Of a DNA stretch of 64,000 nucleotides, positions 43,080-52,175 are shown piece by piece. The stretch's first letter is position 1; every line of letters begins with the position of its first letter. The translations under genes and the position numbers were made by a program. This DNA comes from Bradyrhizobium barranii subsp. apii (GTDB taxonomy: Bacteria > Pseudomonadota > Alphaproteobacteria > Rhizobiales > Xanthobacteraceae). The notes beneath the pieces were generated by a model. The model was not told where the DNA came from. It saw nothing but the letters and a program-made list of their open reading frames with translations, and did no database searches. Location: contig NZ_CP096255.1 in assembly GCF_011516635.5 (NCBI RefSeq), positions 6,942,501 through 7,006,500 of the forward strand, in the 5' to 3' direction.

Positions 43080-44513
43080 TCAAATTGAGCGCCCTTGCGC
43101 CTTTGCGTCAGGTGCATTTGCGCCGAGGCCGATCACGGCGGCGGCGAGCAGCAGGACGGCCGCCGATATGATTAGCGACTGGTGAAGGCCCGTCATGAAT
43201 GCACTGTCCGAAGCCACCAGCGAGCCGAACAGCGCGACGCCGAGCACGCTGCCGGTCTGCCGCGTCGCGTTCAGGACACCGGCGGCGATACCGGAGCGCG
43301 CCTTGTCGATGCTGCCGAGCAAGGTGGAGGTCAGCGGCGGCACCAGCAGGCCAAGTCCACCGCTGATCGCGATCATCTGCGCAAAGATCGCCCAGTAGCA
43401 GGTCCCGGCTTCGGTCCAGAGCAGCCCGAGACAGCCGAGTGCCGAGATACAGGCGCCGACCACGATGGTCGGGCACGAGCCGATGCGCTCGGCCACACGC
43501 GGCGCCAGCAGGTTGACGGGCAGCACCGCCCCCATCATCGGCACGAAGGCGAGCCCGGTCCACCAGGCCGACAGCCCGTTGATCCTCTGGAAATACAGGC
43601 TCAGCACGAAGATCAGGCCGTAGATCGCGATGTTGACGAGGAGGCCGACGATCGTGGTCAGGGTAAACAGCCGGTGACCGAACAGCGACAGCGGCAGCAT
43701 CGGCTGCACGGTGCGGCTCTCGCGACAGACGAAGAGCACCGCGAATGCGGCTGAGGCGACGAATGCTGCGATCACGGCTGGATGGCTCCAGCCGAGCGCG
43801 CCAGCTTCGATGATCGCGCCGGCAAGCGTGCCCAACGCAGCGATCGCGGCGAGCTGGCCGGGCAGATCGATCTCGCGCGCGCGCGACCGCGTGGTCTCGC
43901 TGGCTTAGCGCCAGCTCAGCCACAAGCCGGTAAGACCGATCGGCAGGTTGACCAGGAAGATCGCGCGCCAGCCGACCAGCGTGATCAGTGCGCCGCCGAC
44001 GAAGGGACCGGCAGTGAGCGCCAGGCTGGCGCCGGCGGCCCAGACCGCCACGGCGCGGCCACGCGCGCGGTCGTCCGCATAGGCATGATTGAGCAGCGCC
44101 AGGGAATTCGGCACCAGGATCGCCGCTGCCAGCCCCTGGACCAGCCGCGCTGCGATCAGCACGGCCGCATTGGGCGACATCGCGCAGGCGAGCGAGGCCG
44201 CGGTGAAGATGGCGAACCCCGCCATGAAGATGCGCTTGGCGCCGATGCGATCGCCGAGCGCGCCTGCGGTCAAAATGAAAGCGGCAAAGGCGATGGTATA
44301 GGCGCTGACCACCCATTGCAGCTCGGCGACGCCGCCGCCGAGCGATTTGCCCATCGCGTCCAGCGCAGTGTTGACGATGGTGACGTCGAGCTGGACCACG
44401 CCATAGCCGAGGCTCATCGCGGCAAGCGTGAGGGACGTTGCAAGGCGCGAGCCGGCACGCTGCGCACTGGCTCCACCGTCGAGAGGTTCATATTTGATGG
44501 TGCTGGCTCGCAT
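43080..44513 (-). pseudogene. MFS drug-efflux transporter (DHA2-like) split by an in-frame ochre stop
   Basis: The frame is continuous from 44513 to 43080 except for TAA at 43905-43907. Both parts are membrane-helix rich. The first has motif A (LGDRIGAKRIFMAG) and motif C-like (AAGASLALTAGPFVGG); the second holds the remaining helices (LFTLTTIVGLLVNIAIYG). Restoring Tyr gives LSWRYASETTRSRAREIDL. The family exports drugs or dyes with proton antiport. The 5' end overlaps the 3' end of the truncated yciF-like gene by 100 bases. Confidence 0.8.
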
Positions 44514-44806
44514 GCTGCCGCCTCGGTTGCAGCCCCATGCGAAACATACGCTTCCAGCCCGCCGTCATGCTTCGACAATGACCGAACCTGCGCGCCGTGC
44601 ATCTTGAACACTTCCTCGAGCCGCTTGACGTGCTGCTTGGTTTCTTCGAGGTGCGTCAAAAAGCCCTGCTTCAGCTGCGGATCGGTGGCCTTATCTGCCA
44701 TTTTCGGCAGCGCCTTGGTGAGCTGCTGCTCGGCGTAATAGATGTCCTGAAGCTGGTGCACGAACAGGTCGTTCATGGTCTTGATGTCTTTTGTGAACAG
44801 TCCCAT
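44414..44806 (-). pseudogene. truncated YciE/YciF-like ferroxidase-like gene (DUF892)
   Basis: From 44806 the frame gives a clear YciF N-terminal helix pair (MNDLFVHQLQDIYYAEQQL, KMADKATDPQLKQGFLTHLE, KQHVKRLEEVF) up to HGAQV at residue 74 (about 44585). Normal family members have about 165 residues; after residue 74 the sequence turns into unrelated Ala/Pro/Arg-rich residues read from the MFS promoter region. So the 3' half of the gene has been lost at a junction near 44585. The first metal-site Glu residues are there but the rest of the ferritin-like bundle is not. Confidence 0.75.
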
Positions 44807-45250
44807 CGTTCCGATCCTCGCGGTTTCGGGAACATTGAGGCGTCGGCTCGCACGAAAAGCCGATGATTCCGCCGTGTTCGATTGCTGATGGAGCGCTAAC
44901 CGGCGCACGGTACCGACGTTCCCAAAAAGCTCGCATCGCTTGCGTTGGAACAATGCCGACTGCGGGCGGACACGAAATCATGTCAAGATGCGGACGCGCG
45001 TTCCAGGCAAGTGCCTCGACTCATATGCTTAACGCGCGCCCGATATGAACCACATATGACAAAAGCGGCGGTCCACCGCAGAACCTATCGGTCGAACGCA
45101 GAACCTATCGTTGTCAAGGGCTGCACAAGTCGCTGTTTTTGCCTTAAATGAGCTACATCATGCCTAGCGGTCGAAGCCCATTTCGGGCAGTGATCGCACC
45201 CGACCGGCCAATGTCTGGCCGATCGGTCTTGCCCCCCGCCGGGAGGATGA

Positions 45251-46333
45251 ATGCACGGACTGCTGCCCGCGCTGAAGCGCGGCTTCAAGAGATGGATCGG
45301 CTGGCGACGGCTCGGTGTTGCTGCGAGCGTCTTCATCATCGCCTTCGCGATCACCACGCTTGCGCGCACTCTCAAGGACATCGATACCGGCGTCATCCTG
45401 ACCGCGTTGACCGAGATTCCCCGCGGGAATATCGGGCTGGCGGCGATCTGCGTCGTCTTCGCGTTCTGTACGCTGACCTTCTACGATTATTTTGCACTGC
45501 GAACGATCGGCAAGAAGCATGTGCCCTATCGCATCGCAGCACTCTCCAGCTTCACGTCCTATTCGATCGGCCACAACATCGGCGCCACCGTTTTTACCGG
45601 CGGCGCGATCCGCTTCCGGATCTATTCGGACTACGGGCTGAACGCGATCGACGTCGCGAAGATCTGTTTCCTGTCAGGCCTGACCTTCTGGCTCGGTAAC
45701 ATCTTCGTGCTCTCGATCGGCATGGTCATCCATCCGGATGCCGCCTCATCGATGGATCAACTGCCGTCGTCGATCAACCGGCTGATCGGGCTCGGCGGCC
45801 TCGCCTCGATCGGCGCCTATCTGGTCTGGCTCTGCATGGGCGAGAAGCGCCGCGAGCTCGGCCAGAAGGGCTGGAAGGTGGTGCTGCCCTCGGCGCCGCT
45901 GACGCTGGTCCAGATCCTGATCGGCGTGGTCGATCTCGGCTTCTGCGCAACGGCGATGTACCTGCTGATGCCGGCCAATCCGTCGATCGACTTCATGTCG
46001 CTGGCGGTGGTGTTCATCCTGGCGACGCTGATCGGCTTTGCCAGCCACGCGCCCGGCTCGATCGGCGTGTTCGATGTCGCCATGCTGGTCGCGCTGCCCG
46101 AATTCGGCCGCGAGCAGCTTCTGGCGACCCTGCTGGTCTTCCGCATCCTCTATTTCGTGATCCCGTTCGGCCTCGCCATCTCCATCATGGGCGCGCGCGA
46201 GCTCTGGATGAACGTGGTCGAGCCTTGGCAGGAGCGGCGGCGGCTGGCCGAGGCCTGCGCGCAAGGCAACCTGCCCAAGCAGGTCGCAGCGATGGAACGC
46301 GAGCGGTCGTTGCGACAGGCCAGCAAGCGGTAA
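45251..46333 (+). CDS. lysylphosphatidylglycerol synthase transmembrane-domain protein (UPF0104)
   Basis: A 360-residue membrane protein with about eight helices and the family landmarks TSYSIGHNIGATVFTGGAIR, ICFLSGLTFWLGN and FASHAPGSIGVFD. It corresponds to the flippase half of MprF without the C-terminal lysyl-transferase domain. Role in lipid or sugar-lipid translocation is inferred. GGGAGG is 4 bases before the ATG. No partner gene is adjacent. Confidence 0.85.
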   Translation: MHGLLPALKRGFKRWIGWRRLGVAASVFIIAFAITTLARTLKDIDTGVILTALTEIPRGNIGLAAICVVFAFCTLTFYDYFALRTIGKKHVPYRIAALSSFTSYSIGHNIGATVFTGGAIRFRIYSDYGLNAIDVAKICFLSGLTFWLGNIFVLSIGMVIHPDAASSMDQLPSSINRLIGLGGLASIGAYLVWLCMGEKRRELGQKGWKVVLPSAPLTLVQILIGVVDLGFCATAMYLLMPANPSIDFMSLAVVFILATLIGFASHAPGSIGVFDVAMLVALPEFGREQLLATLLVFRILYFVIPFGLAISIMGARELWMNVVEPWQERRRLAEACAQGNLPKQVAAMERERSLRQASKR

Positions 46334-46423
46334 GGCGGGCGGGCGACCGTCAGACAGAGGTTGCGGGCGGGGCAGCAATGCTCTCTTATTTCCGCCTCAA
46401 CTTTGCCGTTGAACACGCGGGCC

Positions 46424-48373
46424 ATGATCCCTTTTTCCTTTCGTACCCTTCCCGCAGGCCTCCTGCTGCTTGCTGGGATTCTGACGTCTTTGCCGCTCGA
46501 GCGCGCCGCCGCGCAGGACGCCGGTGCGATGCAAATATCCTGGGAGGTGCGCAACCGCTTCCGCCTGTTCCGCGAGGAGCGCGACTTCCAGCTCCATGTC
46601 GAGAACGCGCGTAACCGCAGCATCCTCGCCGCCGAGCAGTCGCTGGAGCTCCAGAGCGAGGGCCGCGGCTGGGCCCGCAACATGGTCAACCGGCTCTGCA
46701 TCGACCTCCAGGGCCGGGTCAACCAGCCCTGCACCCGCGACAACGTCAAAGAGAATTACCTCACGCCGACCGACCATCCGGTGACCGTGCGCCTGACCGG
46801 CGCAGTGCCGGTCGGCGCCACCTGCGCCTGGTCGTTCGACGACGGCGACGGGCCGCAGACCTCGACTTTCGATTGCGCCGAGCCGATCAACCTGCGGGTC
46901 CGCTACGGCAAGCAGACGGTCGCGAGCGTCGACGTCTCCTCCGGCTCCGATCCGACCCAGCGCGTCCAGGCCGAGATTCAGGTCCGCGACATCTTCGTCG
47001 CCGGGCTCGGCGACAGCATCGGCTCCGGCGAAGGCAACCCGGACCGGCCGCTGGCGCTGTCGGACGAGGGCTTCTGCTTCCGCTCCTATCTCGGTACCGC
47101 CGGTGCGCAGTACTACCGGCCGAGCCGCGCCGGCTATAAAGGTGGCCGCGCCTGCGAGGCACCCGACACCCTCGCCAACTGGCAACATTACGGCGCGCTC
47201 TGGTTCAACTCGCCCTGCCACCGCTCGCTCTACAGCTACCAGGCCCGCACGGCTCTCGCGCTCGCGGTGCGCTACACCCACATCGCGGTGACCTTTCTGC
47301 CGCTCGCCTGCACCGGCGCCAGCATCGGCGACGGGCTGCTGGGCTCGCAGCGCGCCCGCGAATGCCCGCCCGGCAAGACCGGCGTCTGCAACACCAGCGT
47401 GAACGCCCAGGTCGCCGAGCTGCGCGAGGCGCTCACCGCGGCGAAAAAGCGCCAGCCCGACCGCACGCTTGACCTCGTGCTGCTCTCGATCGGCGCGAAC
47501 GATGTCTACTTCTCCGGCCTCGTCGCCGACGTCATCGTCGACACCGCGACCGAGCGCGCGCTGTTCCGCCGCTCCGGCGTGATGGCGAGCGTCGACGATT
47601 CCCGCGATGCGCTGGCGCGCGAGCTGCCGCAGAATTTCGTCAAGCTGCGCGAGGCGCTGAAGCCGCTCGTCGGCGGCGACCTCTCGCACGTGGTCTATGT
47701 CTCCTACGCCAATCCCGCGCTCGCCGATGGCGGCGTGCCCTGCCGCGGTGGCCGCGCCGGGTTCGACATCCATCCGTCCTTCAACGCCGATCCGCAGCGC
47801 CTGGCTCGCGTCTCGACCTTCGTCGACACCGAATTCCTGCCGCAACTGAAGGGGCTCGCCACCTGCACGCGCGGAGCGCTATGCCGCGATCCCGAAGCCG
47901 ACCGCATGACCTTCGTGGATTCGCACCAGGCGGCATTCGGCGATCACGGCTTCTGCGCCCATTCGGGCAACGATCCCGAATTCGACCGCACGTGTTTCGC
48001 CGAGAACGGCCAGAGCTTCAATCCCGATATCGTGAGCGCGGCGAGCCAGCCGATGCTGTGCGGCCGCGGCGCCTCGGAGTATCGCGCCTACCTGCCGCGC
48101 GCGCGCTGGATCCGCGATGCCAATGACAGCTATTTTGCCGCGATGACCTATCCGCAAGGCCTGCCGGCGGCGAGCCAGCCGACCGACATCCACGACGCCA
48201 CCTGGGGCGTGCTCTCCGCCGTCTACGGCGGCGCCGTGCATCCAAGCGCGGAAGGCCACGCCGCGATGGCGGACGCCGCACTGCCGGCCGCGAGCAGCGT
48301 GCTCGGCCTCGATGCGGTGCCGCCCGGCGTGACGCGCGGACTGTTGGCGCCGCTGCTGGGCACGCAGCAATAG
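46424..48373 (+). CDS. exported SGNH/GDSL-like hydrolase
   Basis: A 649-residue protein with an N-terminal signal (RTLPAGLLLLAGILTSLPL). Residues about 60-180 are a beta-rich domain with Cys pairs. The SGNH hydrolase core follows: block I FVAGLGDSIGSGEGNPDRP, block III LSIGANDVYFSG, and C-terminal AVHPSAEGHAAM with the catalytic His. The nucleophile is the Ser of GDS. It probably acts on an ester of a lipid or polysaccharide outside the cytoplasm. ATG 46424 is chosen because the signal starts there. Adjacent to no clear pathway partner. Confidence 0.82.
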   Translation: MIPFSFRTLPAGLLLLAGILTSLPLERAAAQDAGAMQISWEVRNRFRLFREERDFQLHVENARNRSILAAEQSLELQSEGRGWARNMVNRLCIDLQGRVNQPCTRDNVKENYLTPTDHPVTVRLTGAVPVGATCAWSFDDGDGPQTSTFDCAEPINLRVRYGKQTVASVDVSSGSDPTQRVQAEIQVRDIFVAGLGDSIGSGEGNPDRPLALSDEGFCFRSYLGTAGAQYYRPSRAGYKGGRACEAPDTLANWQHYGALWFNSPCHRSLYSYQARTALALAVRYTHIAVTFLPLACTGASIGDGLLGSQRARECPPGKTGVCNTSVNAQVAELREALTAAKKRQPDRTLDLVLLSIGANDVYFSGLVADVIVDTATERALFRRSGVMASVDDSRDALARELPQNFVKLREALKPLVGGDLSHVVYVSYANPALADGGVPCRGGRAGFDIHPSFNADPQRLARVSTFVDTEFLPQLKGLATCTRGALCRDPEADRMTFVDSHQAAFGDHGFCAHSGNDPEFDRTCFAENGQSFNPDIVSAASQPMLCGRGASEYRAYLPRARWIRDANDSYFAAMTYPQGLPAASQPTDIHDATWGVLSAVYGGAVHPSAEGHAAMADAALPAASSVLGLDAVPPGVTRGLLAPLLGTQQ

Positions 48374-48398
48374 CACGACACTGCTCCCACTTACTCGG

Positions 48399-48500
48399 TG
48401 TCATCGCCCGCGAATGCGGGCGATCCAGTACTCCGTGACAGCGGTGATTGAATCGAGAGGCTGCGGCGTACTGGATTCCCCGCTTTTGCGGCGAATGACA
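48399..48500. repeat. palindromic intergenic element (CGATCCAGTAC type)
   Basis: Starts TGTCATCGCCCGC and ends GCGGCGAATGACA; the inner words CGATCCAGTACTCC and GCGTACTGGATTCC pair across the element, and each arm has its own GCCCGCGAATGCGGGC-type hairpin. This is a common Bradyrhizobium-type repeat. The rest of the 317-bp gap to the transporter gene shows only an AT-richer leader and the AAGGAGG site at 48678. Confidence 0.85.
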
Positions 48501-48690
48501 GTGGTGTGCGGAGCACGACCTCGCGCATCACGATCGCACATTCTCGTCACCTCACGATCGTTCCCCGCACCTGCCGTTCCATCGATCCAAAAACGGCATC
48601 GATCGATACTCCCTTGAACTTGGACACTTTGCCGCGCGCGCCTCTAGGAGTCGCAGTGAGGAAACATTTCGAGTTCTAAGGAGGCGCGTG

Positions 48691-50046
48691 ATGAGCGCAG
48701 TGGTGTCGTCCGCAGCGGACGTGAGGAGGTCTCGCGTCAGGCTGTTCATCGTGACCATGTTGTTCCTGGTCACGACCGTGAACTATGCCGACCGCGCCAC
48801 GCTGTCGATCGCGGGCCCCGCGCTCTCGAAGGAGCTTCATCTCGATCCCGTCGCCATGGGCTGGATCTTCTCGGCCTTCGGCTGGTCCTATGTCGCGGCG
48901 CAGGTGCCGGGCGGCTGGCTGCTCGACCGCTACGGCTCGCGCCTCGTCTATGCCTTCAGCATCATCGTCTGGTCGCTGTTCACGATGATGCAGGGCTGGG
49001 TCGGCTTCCTCAGCGCCGGCGCCGCCATCATCGTGCTGTTCGCACTTCGCCTCCTCGTCGGCGTCGCGGAAGCGCCGTCCTTCCCCGCCAACGCCCGCAT
49101 CGTCGCGGCCTGGTTTCCCGGCAATGAGCGCGGCACCGCATCGGCCTTATTCAATTCGGGACAGTATTTCGCCACCGTGATCTTCGCACCGCTGATGGGC
49201 TGGATCGCGCACGATTACGGCTGGCGCTTCGTGTTCTTCGTGATGGGTGGGCTCGGCGTCATCATGGGCCTGGTTTGGATCAAGACCGTCTACGGCCCGA
49301 AGGAGCATCCCGGCATCAACGAGGCCGAGTTCGATTACATCAAGGAAGGCGGCGCGCTGGTCGATCTCGATGCGCCCAAAAACGATCTGATGCAGGAGCG
49401 CGCGCCCGAGTCCGGCTCCGGCTGGGACCACATCCGCCAGTTGCTCTCCAACCGCATGATGCTCGGCGTCTATCTCGGCCAGTACTGCATCAACACGCTG
49501 ACCTATTTCTTCCTGACCTGGTTCCCGGTCTACCTCGTCAAGGAGCGCGGCCTGTCGATCCTGCAAGCCGGCTTCGTCGCGACGCTGCCGGCGCTGTGCG
49601 GCTTCATCGGCGGCGTGCTCGGCGGCGTCATCTCCGACGCCATCCTGCGCAAGACCGGCTCACTGACGATGGCGCGCAAGATCCCGATCGTCGGCGGCAT
49701 GCTGCTATCGATGTCGATCATCGCCTGCAACTATGTCGACGGACAGGCGCTGGTGGTCGGCTTCATGGCGCTCGCCTTCTTCGGCAAGGGCATCGGCGCG
49801 CTCGGCTGGGCGGTCGTCTCCGACACCTCGCCCAAGGAAGCCGGCGGCGTCTCCGGCGGCCTGTTCAACACCTTCGGCAACCTCTCCTCGATCAGCACCC
49901 CGATCGTGATCGGCTACATCCTGGCCGCGACCGGCTCATTCAACGGCGCACTGCTGTTCGTCGGCGCCAACGCGCTGGTGGCCGCGTTCGCCTATCTCGT
50001 GGTGGTCGGCAAAATCGAGCGGGTGGTGCTCAAACGTTCCTCCTGA
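48691..50046 (+). CDS. MFS aldarate/hexuronate transporter (GudP/ExuT-like)
   Basis: A 451-residue 12-helix transporter of the anion:cation symporter family. Motif NYADRATLSIAGPAL in helix 1, GWIFSAFGWSYVAAQVPGGW in helix 2, DRYGSRLVY loop and GKGIGALGWAVVSDTSPKEA are typical of glucarate, galactarate and galactonate carriers. AAGGAGG 6 bases before ATG 48691 sets the start. The downstream aldarate catabolic genes support glucarate/galactarate uptake. Followed by a strong terminator. Confidence 0.87.
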   Translation: MSAVVSSAADVRRSRVRLFIVTMLFLVTTVNYADRATLSIAGPALSKELHLDPVAMGWIFSAFGWSYVAAQVPGGWLLDRYGSRLVYAFSIIVWSLFTMMQGWVGFLSAGAAIIVLFALRLLVGVAEAPSFPANARIVAAWFPGNERGTASALFNSGQYFATVIFAPLMGWIAHDYGWRFVFFVMGGLGVIMGLVWIKTVYGPKEHPGINEAEFDYIKEGGALVDLDAPKNDLMQERAPESGSGWDHIRQLLSNRMMLGVYLGQYCINTLTYFFLTWFPVYLVKERGLSILQAGFVATLPALCGFIGGVLGGVISDAILRKTGSLTMARKIPIVGGMLLSMSIIACNYVDGQALVVGFMALAFFGKGIGALGWAVVSDTSPKEAGGVSGGLFNTFGNLSSISTPIVIGYILAATGSFNGALLFVGANALVAAFAYLVVVGKIERVVLKRSS

Positions 50047-50078
50047 GGGCTCCCACGGGAGCTTGACCAGGCAACTCA

Positions 50079-50109
50079 ACGGCGGCTCCTCAGCCGCCGT
50101 CTTTGTTTT
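50079..50109 (+). terminator. Rho-independent terminator after the transporter gene
   Basis: A perfect 9-bp stem ACGGCGGCT / AGCCGCCGT with loop CCTC, followed by CTTTGTTTT. Confidence 0.9.
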
Positions 50110-50168
50110 GGGGATGATCGATGCTAGAAGTGCCGGGGAAACGCCTTATCCATCTAAGGCATGTATCG

Positions 50169-51074
50169 ATGTTCGACCTCAACCAGCTCCGCTGTTTCGT
50201 CACGGTGGCCGAAGAACTGCATTTCGGCCGCGCCGCCGCGCGGCTGAACATGACCCAGCCACCGCTGTCGCGGCAGATCCAGGTGCTCGAGCACATCATC
50301 GACGCGCCCTTGCTCGAACGCACCAGCCGCTCGGTGCGCCTGACCCCGGCTGGGCGCAGCTTCCTGCCGGAGGCGCGGCGCATCCTGAAGCTCGCCGAAA
50401 GCGCCTCGCAAGTCGCCCGCCGCATTGCGCTCGGCAAAACCGGCTCGCTGAAAATCGGCTTCACGGCGGCTGCCGCCTACGGCTTCCTCCCGGAGCTCGT
50501 CGCCGCCTGCCGCGCCAAGCTGCCCGAGGTCGATTTCTCGCTGAAGGAGATGGTGTCCGGTGATCAGTTCGAGGCGCTCAGCTCCGGCCAGATCGACGCC
50601 GGGCTGTTGCGGCCGCCGATAGCGCGCCCCGAAGTGGCCAGCCGCCGTGTCGTCGCCGAACCCCTGCTCGCCGCGATCCCGAAGAAGCATCCGCTGGCGA
50701 ACGCCGAGACCATCACCATAAAGGACTTCGACGACCAGCCCTTCGTGATGTACTCGCCCTATGAGAGCCGATATTTCCACGATCTCCTGGTGGCGCTGTT
50801 CACCCGCGCCGACGTGCTGCCGCGCTATGTGCAGCATTTGAGCCAGATCCATTCGATCCTCGCCATGGTCCGCGCCGGCCTCGGCCTTGCCATCGTGCCG
50901 GCCGCGGCTGCGAGCCTGAAGATCTCCGACGTGCGGCTGCGGCCGCTGAAGCTGCGCACCCGCGTTCCCGTCGAGCTGTTCATGGTCTGGCGCCGCGACG
51001 ACGAGAATCCGCTGCTCTCGGCGCTGGTCAAAATCGCAGGCGAATTGTCCTCCGCGGAGGTGGCAGACGATTGA
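50169..51074 (+). CDS. LysR-family regulator of the aldarate locus
   Basis: A 301-residue regulator. The winged helix is at 1-60 (FDLNQLRCFVTVAEELHFGR, LNMTQPPLSRQIQVLEHII), and the effector domain at 90-290 is similar to CatR/BenM-type proteins. ATG 50169 is chosen over 50121 since the family N-terminus begins there. Placed between the transporter and the catabolic genes on the same strand, it most likely controls both in response to an aldarate. Confidence 0.88.
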   Translation: MFDLNQLRCFVTVAEELHFGRAAARLNMTQPPLSRQIQVLEHIIDAPLLERTSRSVRLTPAGRSFLPEARRILKLAESASQVARRIALGKTGSLKIGFTAAAAYGFLPELVAACRAKLPEVDFSLKEMVSGDQFEALSSGQIDAGLLRPPIARPEVASRRVVAEPLLAAIPKKHPLANAETITIKDFDDQPFVMYSPYESRYFHDLLVALFTRADVLPRYVQHLSQIHSILAMVRAGLGLAIVPAAAASLKISDVRLRPLKLRTRVPVELFMVWRRDDENPLLSALVKIAGELSSAEVADD

Positions 51075-51204
51075 TGCTCAATCCGCATCGGTCGATATAG
51101 GCTTTGGCTTGGACGCGCATCGAACCGTCTCCTAAACAACGGCGCATGGACGCGCAGGCCTCGGCCCGCGTCCTCCACAACACGCAATTAAGGGAGCAGC
51201 GCCC

Positions 51205-52149
51205 ATGAGCAAGATGACCCCGCAGGAAATGGCCCAGAAGATCGGATCGGGCCTCCTGTCCTTCCCCGTCACGCCCTTCAAGGCGGACTATTCGTTCGAT
51301 GAGGCGACCTACCGCGCCAACATGGACTGGCTGTGCGGCTATGACGTTGCCGGCCTGTTCGCCGCCGGCGGCACCGGCGAGTTCTTCTCGCTGACGCCGA
51401 CCGAGGTTCCGCAGGTGGTCAAGATCGCCGTCGACGAGACCAAGGGCCGCGTGCCCGTGCTCGCCGGCACCGGCTACGGCACCGCCACCGCGCGCGAGAT
51501 CGCGATCGGCGCGGAAAAGGCCGGCGCCAACGGCCTGCTGCTGCTGCCGCCCTATCTGACCCATTCCGAGCAGGACGGCCTTGCTGCCCACGTGGAAGCC
51601 GTGTGCGCCGCCGTGAAGATCGGCGTCATCGTCTACAACCGCGACAACGCCATCCTGCAGCCCGATACGCTGGCGCGCCTCGCCGAACGCTGCCCGAACC
51701 TCGTCGGCTACAAGGACGGCATCGGCGACATCGAGCTGATGACCCGCGTCTACACCAAGCTCGGCGACCGCCTCACCTATATCGGCGGCCTGCCGACCGC
51801 GGAAACCTTCGCACTGCCCTATCTCGACATGGGCGTGACGACCTACTCCTCGGCCGTGTTCAACTTCGTTCCGGAATTCGCCACCAATTTCTACGCCGCG
51901 GTGCGCAAGCGCGACCATGAGACGATCCATGCGGGCCTGAAGAACTTCATCCTGCCGCTGATCGCGATCCGCAACCGCAAGAAGGGCTATGCGGTCTCGA
52001 TCATCAAGGCCGGCATGAAGGTGATCGGCCGCGATTCCGGCCCCGTCCGCCCGCCGCTGACCGATCTCACCGAGCAGGAGGTTGCGGAGCTGACCGCGCT
52101 GGTGAAGAATCTGCCCGCCATCCGATCGTCACAACAAGCTGCAGAATAA
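51205..52149 (+). CDS. 5-dehydro-4-deoxyglucarate dehydratase (decarboxylating)
   Basis: A 314-residue DapA-family aldolase. Schiff-base Lys is in NLVGYKDGIGD, the catalytic Tyr in GVIVYNRDNAIL, and the GTGE motif in FAAGGTGEFFSLTP. The enzyme turns 5-keto-4-deoxy-D-glucarate into 2-oxoglutarate semialdehyde, water and CO2. A family-typical length and the presence of both the preceding dehydratases and the next dehydrogenase make the assignment strong. First gene of the catabolic set. Confidence 0.92.
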   Translation: MSKMTPQEMAQKIGSGLLSFPVTPFKADYSFDEATYRANMDWLCGYDVAGLFAAGGTGEFFSLTPTEVPQVVKIAVDETKGRVPVLAGTGYGTATAREIAIGAEKAGANGLLLLPPYLTHSEQDGLAAHVEAVCAAVKIGVIVYNRDNAILQPDTLARLAERCPNLVGYKDGIGDIELMTRVYTKLGDRLTYIGGLPTAETFALPYLDMGVTTYSSAVFNFVPEFATNFYAAVRKRDHETIHAGLKNFILPLIAIRNRKKGYAVSIIKAGMKVIGRDSGPVRPPLTDLTEQEVAELTALVKNLPAIRSSQQAAE

Positions 52150-52175
52150 CAGACAACAACAGGGAGGAGCGTGCT

